A stretch of 64,000 bases of DNA, taken from CAZFHZ01 sp964519015. Its GTDB lineage: Bacteria; Blakebacterota; Blakebacteria; Blakebacterales; CAYUVJ01. This document shows, in pieces, positions 1 to 8,278 of this stretch (positions within the stretch are counted from its first letter, which is position 1; the number at the start of each line of letters is the position of its first letter). The notes under the pieces are model-generated. The model did no database searches and was not told where the DNA came from. It was given only the letters and a program-made list of their open reading frames with translations. Location: assembly GCA_964519015.1 (NCBI GenBank), contig CAZFHZ010000002.1:18188-82187 (forward strand), in the 5' to 3' direction. The translations under genes were made by a program, and so were the position numbers.

Positions 1-40
1 CCTCACGCCCCTATTCAACATTCCGTCGAGGACCTGTCCC

Positions 41-1753
41 ATGCCGACCCGACACGCCCTGTCCGCATTCGCGAGGAACACCCTCTTCCTCTCCGGCCTG
101 CTGCTCGGCGCCGCCTGCGCCCGTCCGCCGGCGACCGACCTCTCCCACGCCCGCCACGGGATCGTGGTCTGCGCGGACACCCTGGCCGCTTCGGTCGGCC
201 GGGACGTGCTGGCCGCCGGAGGGAACGCGGTGGACGCGGCGGTCGCGACCGGCTTCACCCTGGCGGTCACCTATCCGACCGCGGGTAATATCGGCGGCGG
301 GGGCTTCATGGTCATCCGTTTCCACGACGGACGGACCACGGCGTTCGATTTCCGGGAACGCGCCCCGGCGGCCGCCCGACCCGAGATGTTCACCGAACCG
401 GGAGGCGCCTACTCCAGCCGGCGGCACCACAACAGCCATCTCTCGGTGGGGGTGCCGGGCACCGTGGCCGGCCTGGCCCTGGCCCATGAGCGCTACGGCC
501 GGCTGGCCTGGGCCGACCTGGTCGCCCCGGCCCAGCGGCTGGCCTCGGAGGGCTTCCCCCTGACCGGCGGTCTGGCCCGCTCCCTGGAAGGCGCCCTCCG
601 TTCCTTCCGTTCCTACCCCGCGAGCCGGCAGAAGTTCTCCCGCGACGGTGTTCCTTATAAGGAAGGGGAGGTCTGGGCGCAGCCCGACCTGGCCCGCACC
701 CTCGAGCGGATCCGGCTCCAGGGACGTGACGGCTTCTACCGGGGGGATACGGCCCGGTTGATCGCCGAGGAGATGCGCCGCGGCGGGGGCCTGATCACCG
801 AGGCCGACCTGGCCGACTACGTCGCCAAGGAACGCACTCCGGTGACGGGGACGTACCGGGACTTCGAGGTCATCGGCATGTGCCCGCCCAGCAGCGGCGG
901 CACCGCACTGATCGAGATGCTCAACATCCTGGAGGGCTACGATCTGGCCGAGCTCGGCCACAACTCCCCCGCCTACCTCCACCATGTGACGGAGGCGATG
1001 CGGTGCGCGTTCCGCGACCGGGCGCTCTATCTGGCCGACACCGACTACGCGACGGTCCCGATCGAGCACCTGACCAGCAAGGCGTACGCGGCCCAGCTCC
1101 GGGCGGGGATCGACCCGGCTCGGGCGGGTACCTCCTCGCCGTCCGACCTGACCCTGCCGGAGGAGAGTCCCGAGACCACCCACATCTCCATCGTGGACGC
1201 CGAAGGGAACGCGGTCGCGATGACCTACACGCTCGAGGCCGGGTACGGCTCCAAGATCACCGTCCCGGGAGCGGGCTTTCTGCTCAACAACGAGATGGGG
1301 GATTTCAACGGGAAACCCGGCCTGACCGACGAGCGCGGGCTCATCGGGACCGAGCCCAACCTGGCCCGTCCGGGCCAGCGCATGCTCTCCAGCATGACGC
1401 CGACGATTCTCGTCCGGGACGACCGGCTCTTCGCCGTGGTCGGCAGCCCGGGGGGGCGCACCATCATCAACACCGTCCTCCAGGTCGTGCTCAACATCAT
1501 CGACTTCCGGATGGACCTCACCGACGCCGTGGCGGCCGCCCGGATCCACCACCAGTGGCTACCCGACAATATCACCATCGAATCGGACGGAGTGCCGCCC
1601 GAGACCGTCCAGGCCCTGGAGGCCATGGGCTACCGGGTGCGGATGGGGGGACGACAGGGACACGCCAACTGCATCGTGATCGACGCCCGCACCGGGTTGC
1701 GCATCGGTGCGGCCGACCCGCGCCAGTCGGACGGCGCGGCCATCGGGTACTGA
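41..1753 (+). CDS. ggt: Gamma-glutamyltransferase (secreted or lipid-anchored)
   Basis: This 570-residue N-terminal-nucleophile hydrolase would cleave gamma-glutamyl bonds of glutathione and related peptides outside the cytoplasm. The N-terminus has a hydrophobic run ending in a lipobox-like GAAC, so the protein may be a lipoprotein. Family landmarks are present: GGGGFMV near residue 88, FDFRERAP near 105, the TTHIS autoprocessing site with the catalytic Thr at about residue 379, LLNNEMGDF after it, MLSSMTPTI, and the GSPGGRT loop. Length matches the family. The ATG at 41 gives a full signal peptide. The stop overlaps the ribosome-binding site of thiD downstream, so the two are probably co-transcribed. 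Confidence 0.95.
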   Translation: MPTRHALSAFARNTLFLSGLLLGAACARPPATDLSHARHGIVVCADTLAASVGRDVLAAGGNAVDAAVATGFTLAVTYPTAGNIGGGGFMVIRFHDGRTTAFDFRERAPAAARPEMFTEPGGAYSSRRHHNSHLSVGVPGTVAGLALAHERYGRLAWADLVAPAQRLASEGFPLTGGLARSLEGALRSFRSYPASRQKFSRDGVPYKEGEVWAQPDLARTLERIRLQGRDGFYRGDTARLIAEEMRRGGGLITEADLADYVAKERTPVTGTYRDFEVIGMCPPSSGGTALIEMLNILEGYDLAELGHNSPAYLHHVTEAMRCAFRDRALYLADTDYATVPIEHLTSKAYAAQLRAGIDPARAGTSSPSDLTLPEESPETTHISIVDAEGNAVAMTYTLEAGYGSKITVPGAGFLLNNEMGDFNGKPGLTDERGLIGTEPNLARPGQRMLSSMTPTILVRDDRLFAVVGSPGGRTIINTVLQVVLNIIDFRMDLTDAVAAARIHHQWLPDNITIESDGVPPETVQALEAMGYRVRMGGRQGHANCIVIDARTGLRIGAADPRQSDGAAIGY

Positions 1754-1764
1754 AAGGACGAGCC

Positions 1765-2565
1765 GTGGTCACCGCGATGACGATCGCCGGGTCCGATTCC
1801 GGCGGCGGGGCCGGCATCCAGGCCGACCTCAAGACCTTCCACGCCCACGGGGTGTTCGGCACCTCGGTCATCACCGCCCTGACCGCCCAGAACACCCTGG
1901 GGGTCAGCGCCATCCATGCGGTCCCACCCCGCTTCGTGGTGGCGCAGTTCACCCAGGTCATGGACGACATCGGCACCCACGCCGCCAAGACCGGGATGCT
2001 GGCCAACTCCAAGATCGTGCGGGCGCTCGGCCGGGCGCTCCGGGAGCGTCCCATCCCCCGCCTGGTGGTCGATCCGGTCATGATCAGCAAGGCGGGGGCC
2101 GCCCTGCTGGAGCCGGACGCGGTCGCCGCGCTCATCGAGCACATCCTCCCCCTGGCCGCCGTGGTGACCCCCAACCTGCACGAAGCGGCGGCCCTGACCG
2201 GCACCGGGGCGATCCGCGACCTGGAGGGGATGGCCCTGGCCGCCGAGCGCATCCGGGCGCTCGGCCCCCAGGCGGTCCTGGTCAAGGGGGGGCATCTGCC
2301 CGAGGAGGACGAGGCGGTCGACCTGCTCTACGACGGATCGAAGACCCTCGAGTTCCGCTGCGAGCGGCTCGATCAGCATCACACCCACGGCACCGGCTGC
2401 ACCTATTCGGCGGCTATCACCGCCGGGCTGGCCCGAGGCCTGCCCCTGGTCGATGCCGTCCGGCGGGCGAAGTTCTACATCACCGAGGCGATCCGGACCG
2501 CCCCCGGGTTGGGTTCGGGGGTGGGGCCGCTCAACCACTTCGTGGACGTGGACACGCCGTTTTGA
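1765..2565 (+). CDS. thiD: Hydroxymethylpyrimidine/phosphomethylpyrimidine kinase
   Basis: ThiD phosphorylates HMP and HMP-phosphate for thiamine synthesis in the cytoplasm. The 266-residue product opens with the ribokinase-fold motif TIAGSDSGGGAGIQAD, then has KTGMLAN, VVDPVMISKAGAALL, TPNLHEAAALTG, VLVKGGH and the C-terminal anion hole HGTGCTYSAAI. GTG 1765 is chosen because AAGGA at 1754-1758 lies six bases upstream; ATG 1777 is the alternative. No TPP riboswitch is visible, which is expected since the gene follows ggt by only 11 bases. Confidence 0.94.
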   Translation: MVTAMTIAGSDSGGGAGIQADLKTFHAHGVFGTSVITALTAQNTLGVSAIHAVPPRFVVAQFTQVMDDIGTHAAKTGMLANSKIVRALGRALRERPIPRLVVDPVMISKAGAALLEPDAVAALIEHILPLAAVVTPNLHEAAALTGTGAIRDLEGMALAAERIRALGPQAVLVKGGHLPEEDEAVDLLYDGSKTLEFRCERLDQHHTHGTGCTYSAAITAGLARGLPLVDAVRRAKFYITEAIRTAPGLGSGVGPLNHFVDVDTPF

Positions 2566-2611
2566 CTCGTTCCGGCTCGACCGAGAGAGGCCCCCGCTCC
2601 ACCGGGGACCG

Positions 2612-4108
2612 ATGACCGATCAGCCCCTGACCGATCGCTACCTGGGGAACACCGTGGCCACCGGGCTGGGCCAGCTCGTCCGCTTCGCCGTGGTCTTCTG
2701 GCTCACTCCCATCCTCATCAACGGTCTGGGACTGACCCGCTACGGGATCTGGGTCCTTCTCTTCGCCCTGGTCGAGTACACCGAACTGTTCACCTTCGGC
2801 ATCGGCACATCCTTCTCCCGCTTCATCGCCGCGGCCGAGCGGGAACGTCGCCCCGCCGAGGTCTCCCGGGTGGTCTCCACCGGGGTGGCCATCTACTCGG
2901 TCTTGACCCTGGCCGTGGTCCTGCTCTGGTTCGTGGGGATCCCGCTCTGGCGGGCGCTGCTGGAATGGATTGTCGGCCCCGGATTCACCGGCCCCTTCCT
3001 CTTCCTGCTGGCGGCCTTCCTGCTCCGCAACCTGGGCACGCCCTACCGGGCCCTCATCAACGGTCTGCAGCGGATGGGCTGGACCAACCTGGTGATGGTC
3101 CTCTTCCAGCTCACCATGGCCGGCGGGTCGTGGTATGTGATCCGCCGCGGGGGAGGGATCCCCGAGCTGGCCCTGGTCTGGATGGCCGCCTCGGCGCTCA
3201 ACCTGGTGCTCCTGGTCCTGGTCGGGCACCTCCTCTATCCCCCCCTGCGGATCCGGCCCGGCTCCGTCGACCGGGCCACCCTCAGGACCCTCTGGTTCTT
3301 CGGCATCAAGATCTACGCTTCCTCGGCGGCCGAGATCGGCAACCGCACCGCCGATAAACTCATCCTAAAGATCTTCCTGGGGCCGGTGGCCGGCCCGGTC
3401 AGCGCCGCGCTCTACGACGTCGGCCAGAAGCTGGCCGGACTGCTTATGATGGTGCCGGCGGTCGTGGTGCCGCCGATCGTGCCCGCCACCGCCGCCGGAG
3501 CCGGTGAAGGCGCCGTCACCCGGACGATGGACCAGGGTTACCGGCTCATCGGGGTGCTGGCCGTCCCCATGACCGTGATCCTCTGCCTGCACGCCCCGGA
3601 TGTGGTGCGGGTCTGGACCGACCTGAAGGAATATGCGGTCGGAGGACAGGTGGCCCTGCTGCTGCTGGTCGCCACCTTCGCCTTCGTTCTGGCCAACCCG
3701 GCGGCGGCGGCGGCCCGCGGCCTGGGTGACCCGACCCTGGAGATGCAGGCCTCGATCGTCAAGCTGGTGGTCAACGTGATCCTGAGCGTGCTGCTGGTGG
3801 GGCGGTACGGACTCTTCGGCGTGGTCGTCGCCACCCTGGTCGCCTCGGTGGCGGTCTACGGCGTCCTGCTGGTGGGCCTGACCCGCCGCTTCCGGCTGCT
3901 GCCGATACCGGTCATGCTGCGGCTGCTGGCCGAACCGCTGGCCGTGAGCCTGCTGGCCGGGGGGGCGGGACGCCTCCTCTTCCGGAACGCCGGAGCGGGC
4001 TGGGGCCCGCTGCTGCTGGCCCTGGTCGCGGAAGGGGGGGTGGTGGTGGCGGTGCTCTTCACCACCCGGTACCTCGATCCCATCCTGGGACGGAAGCGGA
4101 CGGGGTGA
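2612..4108 (+). CDS. Polysaccharide flippase (Wzx/MATE-like)
   Basis: This 498-residue integral membrane protein has about 12 to 14 hydrophobic segments along its whole length. The N-terminus (GLGQLVRFAVVFWLTPILI, then LGLTRYGIWVLL) is typical of the MOP-superfamily flippases that move undecaprenyl-linked sugars across the inner membrane. It probably exports the repeat unit built by the neighbouring glycosyltransferases. ATG 2612 is preferred because the reading frame upstream of it lies inside thiD in another frame. The stop overlaps the start of the next gene (GTGA), so translation is likely coupled. Substrate cannot be read from the sequence. Confidence 0.85.
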   Translation: MTDQPLTDRYLGNTVATGLGQLVRFAVVFWLTPILINGLGLTRYGIWVLLFALVEYTELFTFGIGTSFSRFIAAAERERRPAEVSRVVSTGVAIYSVLTLAVVLLWFVGIPLWRALLEWIVGPGFTGPFLFLLAAFLLRNLGTPYRALINGLQRMGWTNLVMVLFQLTMAGGSWYVIRRGGGIPELALVWMAASALNLVLLVLVGHLLYPPLRIRPGSVDRATLRTLWFFGIKIYASSAAEIGNRTADKLILKIFLGPVAGPVSAALYDVGQKLAGLLMMVPAVVVPPIVPATAAGAGEGAVTRTMDQGYRLIGVLAVPMTVILCLHAPDVVRVWTDLKEYAVGGQVALLLLVATFAFVLANPAAAAARGLGDPTLEMQASIVKLVVNVILSVLLVGRYGLFGVVVATLVASVAVYGVLLVGLTRRFRLLPIPVMLRLLAEPLAVSLLAGGAGRLLFRNAGAGWGPLLLALVAEGGVVVAVLFTTRYLDPILGRKRTG

Positions 4109-5121
4109 CCATGCGGATCCTCTTCGTCGGCCACCGCAACCCCGACTTCCCCACCGTCACCGAGTTCCTCATCCAGGCCTTCGAAGCGCGGGGGCACCCG
4201 GTCCGGTTCGTGGAGTACCGCGACTACCTGCTGCCGGGACGGCTGGTCGGGGAGCGGGGGGCGGGCCAGGCGATCGAGTCGGCCCGGCTGGGGCACCGCT
4301 TCCGGAAGGCAGTCGCCGCCACCTCCCCCGAACTGGTCTTCGTCAATTACGGGGGATGGCTGCCGGTGAAGGCCCTGGAGGACGCGCGCCGGCGCTCCGG
4401 GGCGGTCACGGTCGTCTGGTTCGCGGACTTCCCGGGGGACGAGGCCTACCGCCGGCGGGTTCTCGAGACGGCCGGTACCTACGATGTCGTCACCGTCCAG
4501 GGGCAGGACATGGCCGCCGTGCTGGAGCGGAGACTCGGGCTGGAGACCTTCTGGCTGCCGGCCGCCGCGGACCTCTCCTGTTACTACCCGGTCCCGGCCG
4601 GGCGGGAAGCCGTGATCCGCTTCTGCGGCTCCTGGTATCCCCGGCGGGAGGCCTTCCTGCGGTCGCTGGAGGGACTCCCCCTGGAGATTCGCGGGCCCGG
4701 CTGGCAGGGCGTTCGGCCGTGGCCGGAGTGCCGGATCATCCCCGGCGGAATCGGACCTGAGGAGAGCCGGCGGCTCTTCGCCTCCGCCGCCGTGGTGCTG
4801 AACATCCACCTCATGGAGCCGTGGGGGGAGGTCCCTTTCGCCCAGGTGAGCCCCCGGGTCTTCGAAGTGCTCGCCTGCGGCGCCTTCCTGATGAGCGACC
4901 GCCCGCCGGACCTGGATGCCCTGCTGACTCCTGGGATGCACTACGTCCCGTTCACCGACCCGGCCGAACTCCGCCGACGGGTCACTCACTACCTGGAGCA
5001 CCCCGACGAACGCGAGGCGATCGCGCGGGCCGGTCTCGAGCACGTCCGCCAGCACCACACCTACGAACACCGGATCGACCGGCTGATGGAGGCCCTGAAG
5101 GCCAGGGAGCGCACGCGTTGA
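4105..5121 (+). CDS. CgeB-like glycosyltransferase
   Basis: This protein of about 338 residues starts ILFVGHRNPDFPTVTEFLIQAFEARGH. Its C-terminal half (VSPRVFEVLACGAFLMSDRPPDLDALL, then YVPFTDPAELRRRVTHYL) is characteristic of the CgeB/DUF3880 group of GT-B transferases. It probably adds a sugar to the EPS repeat unit in the cytoplasm. The start is GTG 4105, which overlaps the flippase stop, or ATG 4111 six bases later. Its 3' end overlaps the next gene's TTG by four bases. Donor and acceptor are unknown. Confidence 0.78.
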   Translation: MTMRILFVGHRNPDFPTVTEFLIQAFEARGHPVRFVEYRDYLLPGRLVGERGAGQAIESARLGHRFRKAVAATSPELVFVNYGGWLPVKALEDARRRSGAVTVVWFADFPGDEAYRRRVLETAGTYDVVTVQGQDMAAVLERRLGLETFWLPAAADLSCYYPVPAGREAVIRFCGSWYPRREAFLRSLEGLPLEIRGPGWQGVRPWPECRIIPGGIGPEESRRLFASAAVVLNIHLMEPWGEVPFAQVSPRVFEVLACGAFLMSDRPPDLDALLTPGMHYVPFTDPAELRRRVTHYLEHPDEREAIARAGLEHVRQHHTYEHRIDRLMEALKARERTR

Positions 5122-5819
5122 GCCGCATCCCCAAGGACCGACTGCGCGCCTTCCTGGAGCTCCCGGAGTGGCGCCTGCTGAACCACCAGCTCCGCAAGGC
5201 CGAGATCATCCGCGAGGTACTCCGCTTCCCGCCGGAGTTACTGGTCCTGGACGTGGGCTGCGCCGGGGGGGATATCGCCCTCGAGATCGCCGCCCACGGC
5301 TACCGGGTGAAGGGGATCGATTTCGACCCGCGGCGCCTGGAGACTGCCCGCCGGCTGGCCGCCGCCGAGGGGATGGATGTGCCCTTCGAGCTCTCGGACG
5401 CCGCCCGCCTGGCCCAGCTGGGGGAGCGGTACGACCTGATCATCCTGGGGGAGATCCTGGAGCACTTCTACGAACCGTGGAAGATCCTGGAGGAGGTGGC
5501 TGCCGTCTGCCGGCCGGGCGCCCACTTCATCGCCACTACCCCCAACATGGCCAGCCTCCGGAGCCGGCTCAAACTGCTCCTGCTGGGGATGTTCCCCGAT
5601 CACAACCCGGAGCACCGCTACTACTACACCCGGCGCCGCTTCCGTGAGATGCTGGCCCGCTCCCCCTTCGAGATGGTGCGGGCCCGCACCATCGTCCCCA
5701 CCCTGGTCAACGACCTCGGCCCGCTCACCTTCCTCGACCGGGCGTTCTGGCGGGGGATCAACGCGATCGAGGGCGGCCTGGGGGAGAACCTGCTGGTGGT
5801 CGGCCGGCTGCGCGGCTGA
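5118..5819 (+). CDS. SAM-dependent methyltransferase (class I)
   Basis: The 233-residue product has the class I SAM motif LVLDVGCAGGDIALEIA (about residues 42-58), followed by GIDFD, the acidic end of strand 2, and LGEILEHFYEPWKILEE. This is the pattern of Methyltransf_11/UbiG-like enzymes. In this locus it probably methylates a sugar or a lipid-linked glycan. The start is TTG 5118, which overlaps the stop of the preceding gene (TTGA). The last 62 bases overlap the convergent glycosyltransferase gene on the other strand, which is unusual; see findings. Confidence 0.82.
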   Translation: MSRIPKDRLRAFLELPEWRLLNHQLRKAEIIREVLRFPPELLVLDVGCAGGDIALEIAAHGYRVKGIDFDPRRLETARRLAAAEGMDVPFELSDAARLAQLGERYDLIILGEILEHFYEPWKILEEVAAVCRPGAHFIATTPNMASLRSRLKLLLLGMFPDHNPEHRYYYTRRRFREMLARSPFEMVRARTIVPTLVNDLGPLTFLDRAFWRGINAIEGGLGENLLVVGRLRG

Positions 5820-6858
5820 GCCCCTTCACCAGTTCCTCCCAGCCGGCCCGCATCTGTTCGGTCCGGATACCCTCGATCGTCCCATCGGGGGAGCGGACCA
5901 CGACCTGGTGGGGACCGACCGGCCACCACCGGACCGGGTCGGTCGGTCCCAGGGTGGAGAGGGTGGGTACACCCAGCGCGCCGGCCAGGTGGAGCGGCCC
6001 GCTGTTGTTGCAGAGCAGCAAGTCCAGGCCGCGGATGGCCGTGGCCAGTTCCCAGGCATCGGCAGGGCGCACGACCGGCTGTCCCGGGCAACCCGATGCC
6101 CAGGTCCGGGCCAGGGCGGCTTCATCGTCCGGTGCCAGGAGCAGGACCGCGCTCGTGATCCCGCCCGAGTCCAGCAGCCCGGAGACCAGTTCCACCCACC
6201 GTTTGAAAGGCCAGCGCTGAGCGGGATAGAACCCCCCCGGCTGGACCCCGAGCGCGCGCAGGGCGGTCGGCGGGTCGCGGGGAGGCAGACCGAGACGGGG
6301 AAGGGTGGCGGGCGCCTCGATGCCCAGTGCGGCCAGCAGTCGCGCGTTGTTGGCCAGGAAATGAGCCCCCTCGTCCGGAAGGGGAGCGGGGAGTGAGTAG
6401 AAGACCTCTCGGCCCCCGCCGCCGAAGCCGATCCGCAGCGGAGCCAGCCGGGCGGCCAGCCGGGCCGGGGGAAGCGGCCAGTCCATGATGGGATCCACGA
6501 CCAGCCCGTAGCGTTCCCGGCGCAGCCCGGCCAGGGCGTGCCGGCTCTCCCGGCCCCGGAGGCTGCGGGGACGACCCGTCCAGACCACCACCCGGTCCAC
6601 GTCGGGATGGTCCCGCAGGACCGGGGCGTTGGCCGGGGAGGCCAGCACGTCCAGGCGGGCCGAGGGGAAGCGCCGCCGCAGTGCGGCCAGCAGCGGAGTG
6701 GTCAGGACCATGTCGCCGATGCGGTCCCAGCGGATGACCAGGAGGCGTTCGGGATCCTCCGGCGGGAGGCTCACCCGACGCTGGCCCCGCTGGCCGAACA
6801 GGACCAGCACGATCCGCCGCAGGCCCAGGTAGCGGCGCCGGAGCGACCGCCGGTCCAT
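5758..6858 (-). CDS. Glycosyltransferase family 9 (heptosyltransferase-like)
   Basis: The 366-residue protein has the GT9 signature: LLVIRWDRIGDMVLTTPLL near residue 38, the donor-binding WPFKRWVELV, and CNNSGPLHLAGALGVPTLS with LGPTDP near the C-terminus. GT9 enzymes transfer heptose or related sugars to a lipid-anchored acceptor on the cytoplasmic face. Its ATG shares an ATGA overlap with the stop of the truncated epimerase upstream. The C-terminal tail of about 24 residues, rich in Pro, Gly and Arg, reads into the 3' end of the convergent methyltransferase and looks like read-through added by a junction rather than part of the fold. Confidence 0.85.
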   Translation of the reverse strand: MDRRSLRRRYLGLRRIVLVLFGQRGQRRVSLPPEDPERLLVIRWDRIGDMVLTTPLLAALRRRFPSARLDVLASPANAPVLRDHPDVDRVVVWTGRPRSLRGRESRHALAGLRRERYGLVVDPIMDWPLPPARLAARLAPLRIGFGGGGREVFYSLPAPLPDEGAHFLANNARLLAALGIEAPATLPRLGLPPRDPPTALRALGVQPGGFYPAQRWPFKRWVELVSGLLDSGGITSAVLLLAPDDEAALARTWASGCPGQPVVRPADAWELATAIRGLDLLLCNNSGPLHLAGALGVPTLSTLGPTDPVRWWPVGPHQVVVRSPDGTIEGIRTEQMRAGWEELVKGLSRAAGRPPAGSPPGRPRSR

Positions 6859-7127
6859 CAGGGACGCTCCTGGCGGTCGGCCAGCCAGCGGACCGTGGGA
6901 TCGAGTCCCTCACGGATGCTCGCCCGGGGCCGGTAGCCCAGCAGCCGTCCGTCCCCCTGATGCTCCGCCAGGTTGTCGAGCGTCCCGGTCGAGAGGTTGT
7001 CCAGCACCCTCACCCTGGCCCCTATCCCCAGCAGGGCACTGACCAGGTTGGAACCGATGAAACCCGTCCCCCCGGTGACCAGCACCCGGCGATCCCGCAG
7101 GCGCTCCGAACCGGCGACCTCGATCAT
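6858..7127 (-). pseudogene. NAD-dependent sugar epimerase with an in-frame internal deletion
   Basis: The 89-residue frame starts as an extended SDR sugar-nucleotide epimerase: RRVLVTGGTGFIGSNLV with the NAD-binding GxxGxxG, then RVRVLDNLSTGTLDNL. After about residue 53 it jumps to LLGYRPRASIREGL and TVRWL, which is the usual extreme C-terminus of UDP-glucose 4-epimerase-like enzymes. The YxxxK catalytic region and the substrate domain, about 220 residues, are missing. Both ends keep ATGA overlaps with their neighbours (7124-7127 and 6858-6860), so the deletion left the operon spacing intact. It cannot be a working epimerase. It could be a recent deletion or an assembly collapse. Confidence 0.82.
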
Positions 7128-8278
7128 CCCGCACGCCCTTTCCTGTCCGTGAGCAGTCCCCGGTAGACCGCCATCACCCGGGGGGCGACCGTGGCCAGGT
7201 CGAACTGCCCGGCCACGAACCTCCTTCCTTCTTTCCCCATCGATCGCCAGGTCTCCCCGGCCAGGAGCCGGGCCAGACCCTCGGTCCAGGCCCGCACATC
7301 CCGGGCCTTCAGAAGCACACCGGTCCGCCCGGGGACCACGACGTCGCGGCAGCCGGCTACGTCACTGGCGACCAGAGTCCGCTCCATGGCAGCCGCTTCC
7401 AGCAGCGTCCGGGGGAGTCCTTCGTTGAAGGAGGGGAGCGCCACCAGGTCGAGACCCGCCAGGACCGGCCGGACATCGGCCAGGGGGCCCAGGAAGTGGA
7501 CCTGTCCCTCAAGTCCCGAGCGGACGGCCAGCTCCTTCAGGTGATGCCGGAAAGCGGGCTCCCCGGCGCCCACGAAGACGAGTCGCACCCGTTCGCGGAG
7601 AGGAGTGGGGAGGGCGGCGACCGCGGCGATGAGCAGGTCCTGCCCCTTACGGCGGGTGAGGTAGGCGATCTCCCCGATCACGGTCTCATCCCCGCGCTTG
7701 CGCAGGGCCGCCACCTCCTCCGCCGGCGCGATCCCGGGGGTGAACGCCTCCAGGTCCACCCCGTTGGGGACCAGGTGGATCTTCTCCTGGGCGAACCGGC
7801 GGAACCGCTCCGCCGCCCCCGAGGAGACACAGACCAGGGCGTCCGCGGAGCGGGCAAGGAGTCGCTCCAGCCAGACCGGCTCCTGTTCGCTGACCCGGAT
7901 GTGGAAGGCCAGGGGGCACCCGAACGCCCGGGCGGCCCGGCCGTAGACCAGGGTCGCCCGTGGACCGTCGGTGTGGATCAGGTCGATCCGCTCGCGGGCC
8001 AGCAGGTCCCGGATCGCGGCGACCGTGCGCGTTACCCGGGGGAGGGTCCAGGGCCGCAGGGGCGGTAGGGGCATGACATGGGTCGGGTGACCGAGGGCGC
8101 GGACGGCCGCCAGGAAGTCCCCTTCCTGGGGTGCCGCGACGATGGGGGTCACCCCCAACCGGGAGATGTGCTCGATCAGCAGCCGCAGGCTGTGCTGACC
8201 CCCTCCCTGGAAGCCGCCGAAGCTGGAGACGTAGAGCACCCGCATGGGAGTGTCGGTCTCAGGCATGAGAGATCTCAT
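7124..8278 (-). CDS. Glycosyltransferase family 4
   Basis: This GT-B transferase of up to 384 residues has VLYVSSFGGFQGGGQHSL at the N-terminus (glycine-rich acceptor loop), NGVDLEAF in the middle, the donor-site segment IGEIAYLTRRKGQDLLI and the EX7E motif in PSFNEGLPRTLLEAAAMER. It is probably part of EPS repeat-unit assembly. Three in-frame ATGs are possible (8278, 8266, 8245). The last gives MRVLYVSSF and fits the family best, but none has a strong ribosome-binding site. The 5' end overlaps the preceding glycosyltransferase gene by 20 bases if 8278 is used. Confidence 0.87.
   Translation of the reverse strand: MRSLMPETDTPMRVLYVSSFGGFQGGGQHSLRLLIEHISRLGVTPIVAAPQEGDFLAAVRALGHPTHVMPLPPLRPWTLPRVTRTVAAIRDLLARERIDLIHTDGPRATLVYGRAARAFGCPLAFHIRVSEQEPVWLERLLARSADALVCVSSGAAERFRRFAQEKIHLVPNGVDLEAFTPGIAPAEEVAALRKRGDETVIGEIAYLTRRKGQDLLIAAVAALPTPLRERVRLVFVGAGEPAFRHHLKELAVRSGLEGQVHFLGPLADVRPVLAGLDLVALPSFNEGLPRTLLEAAAMERTLVASDVAGCRDVVVPGRTGVLLKARDVRAWTEGLARLLAGETWRSMGKEGRRFVAGQFDLATVAPRVMAVYRGLLTDRKGRAG

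Noticed and set aside
1..40. TPP riboswitch or other leader ahead of the ggt-thiD pair
   Set aside because: Only 40 bases precede ggt in the window and thiD follows ggt by 11 bases. No aptamer-like fold is visible.
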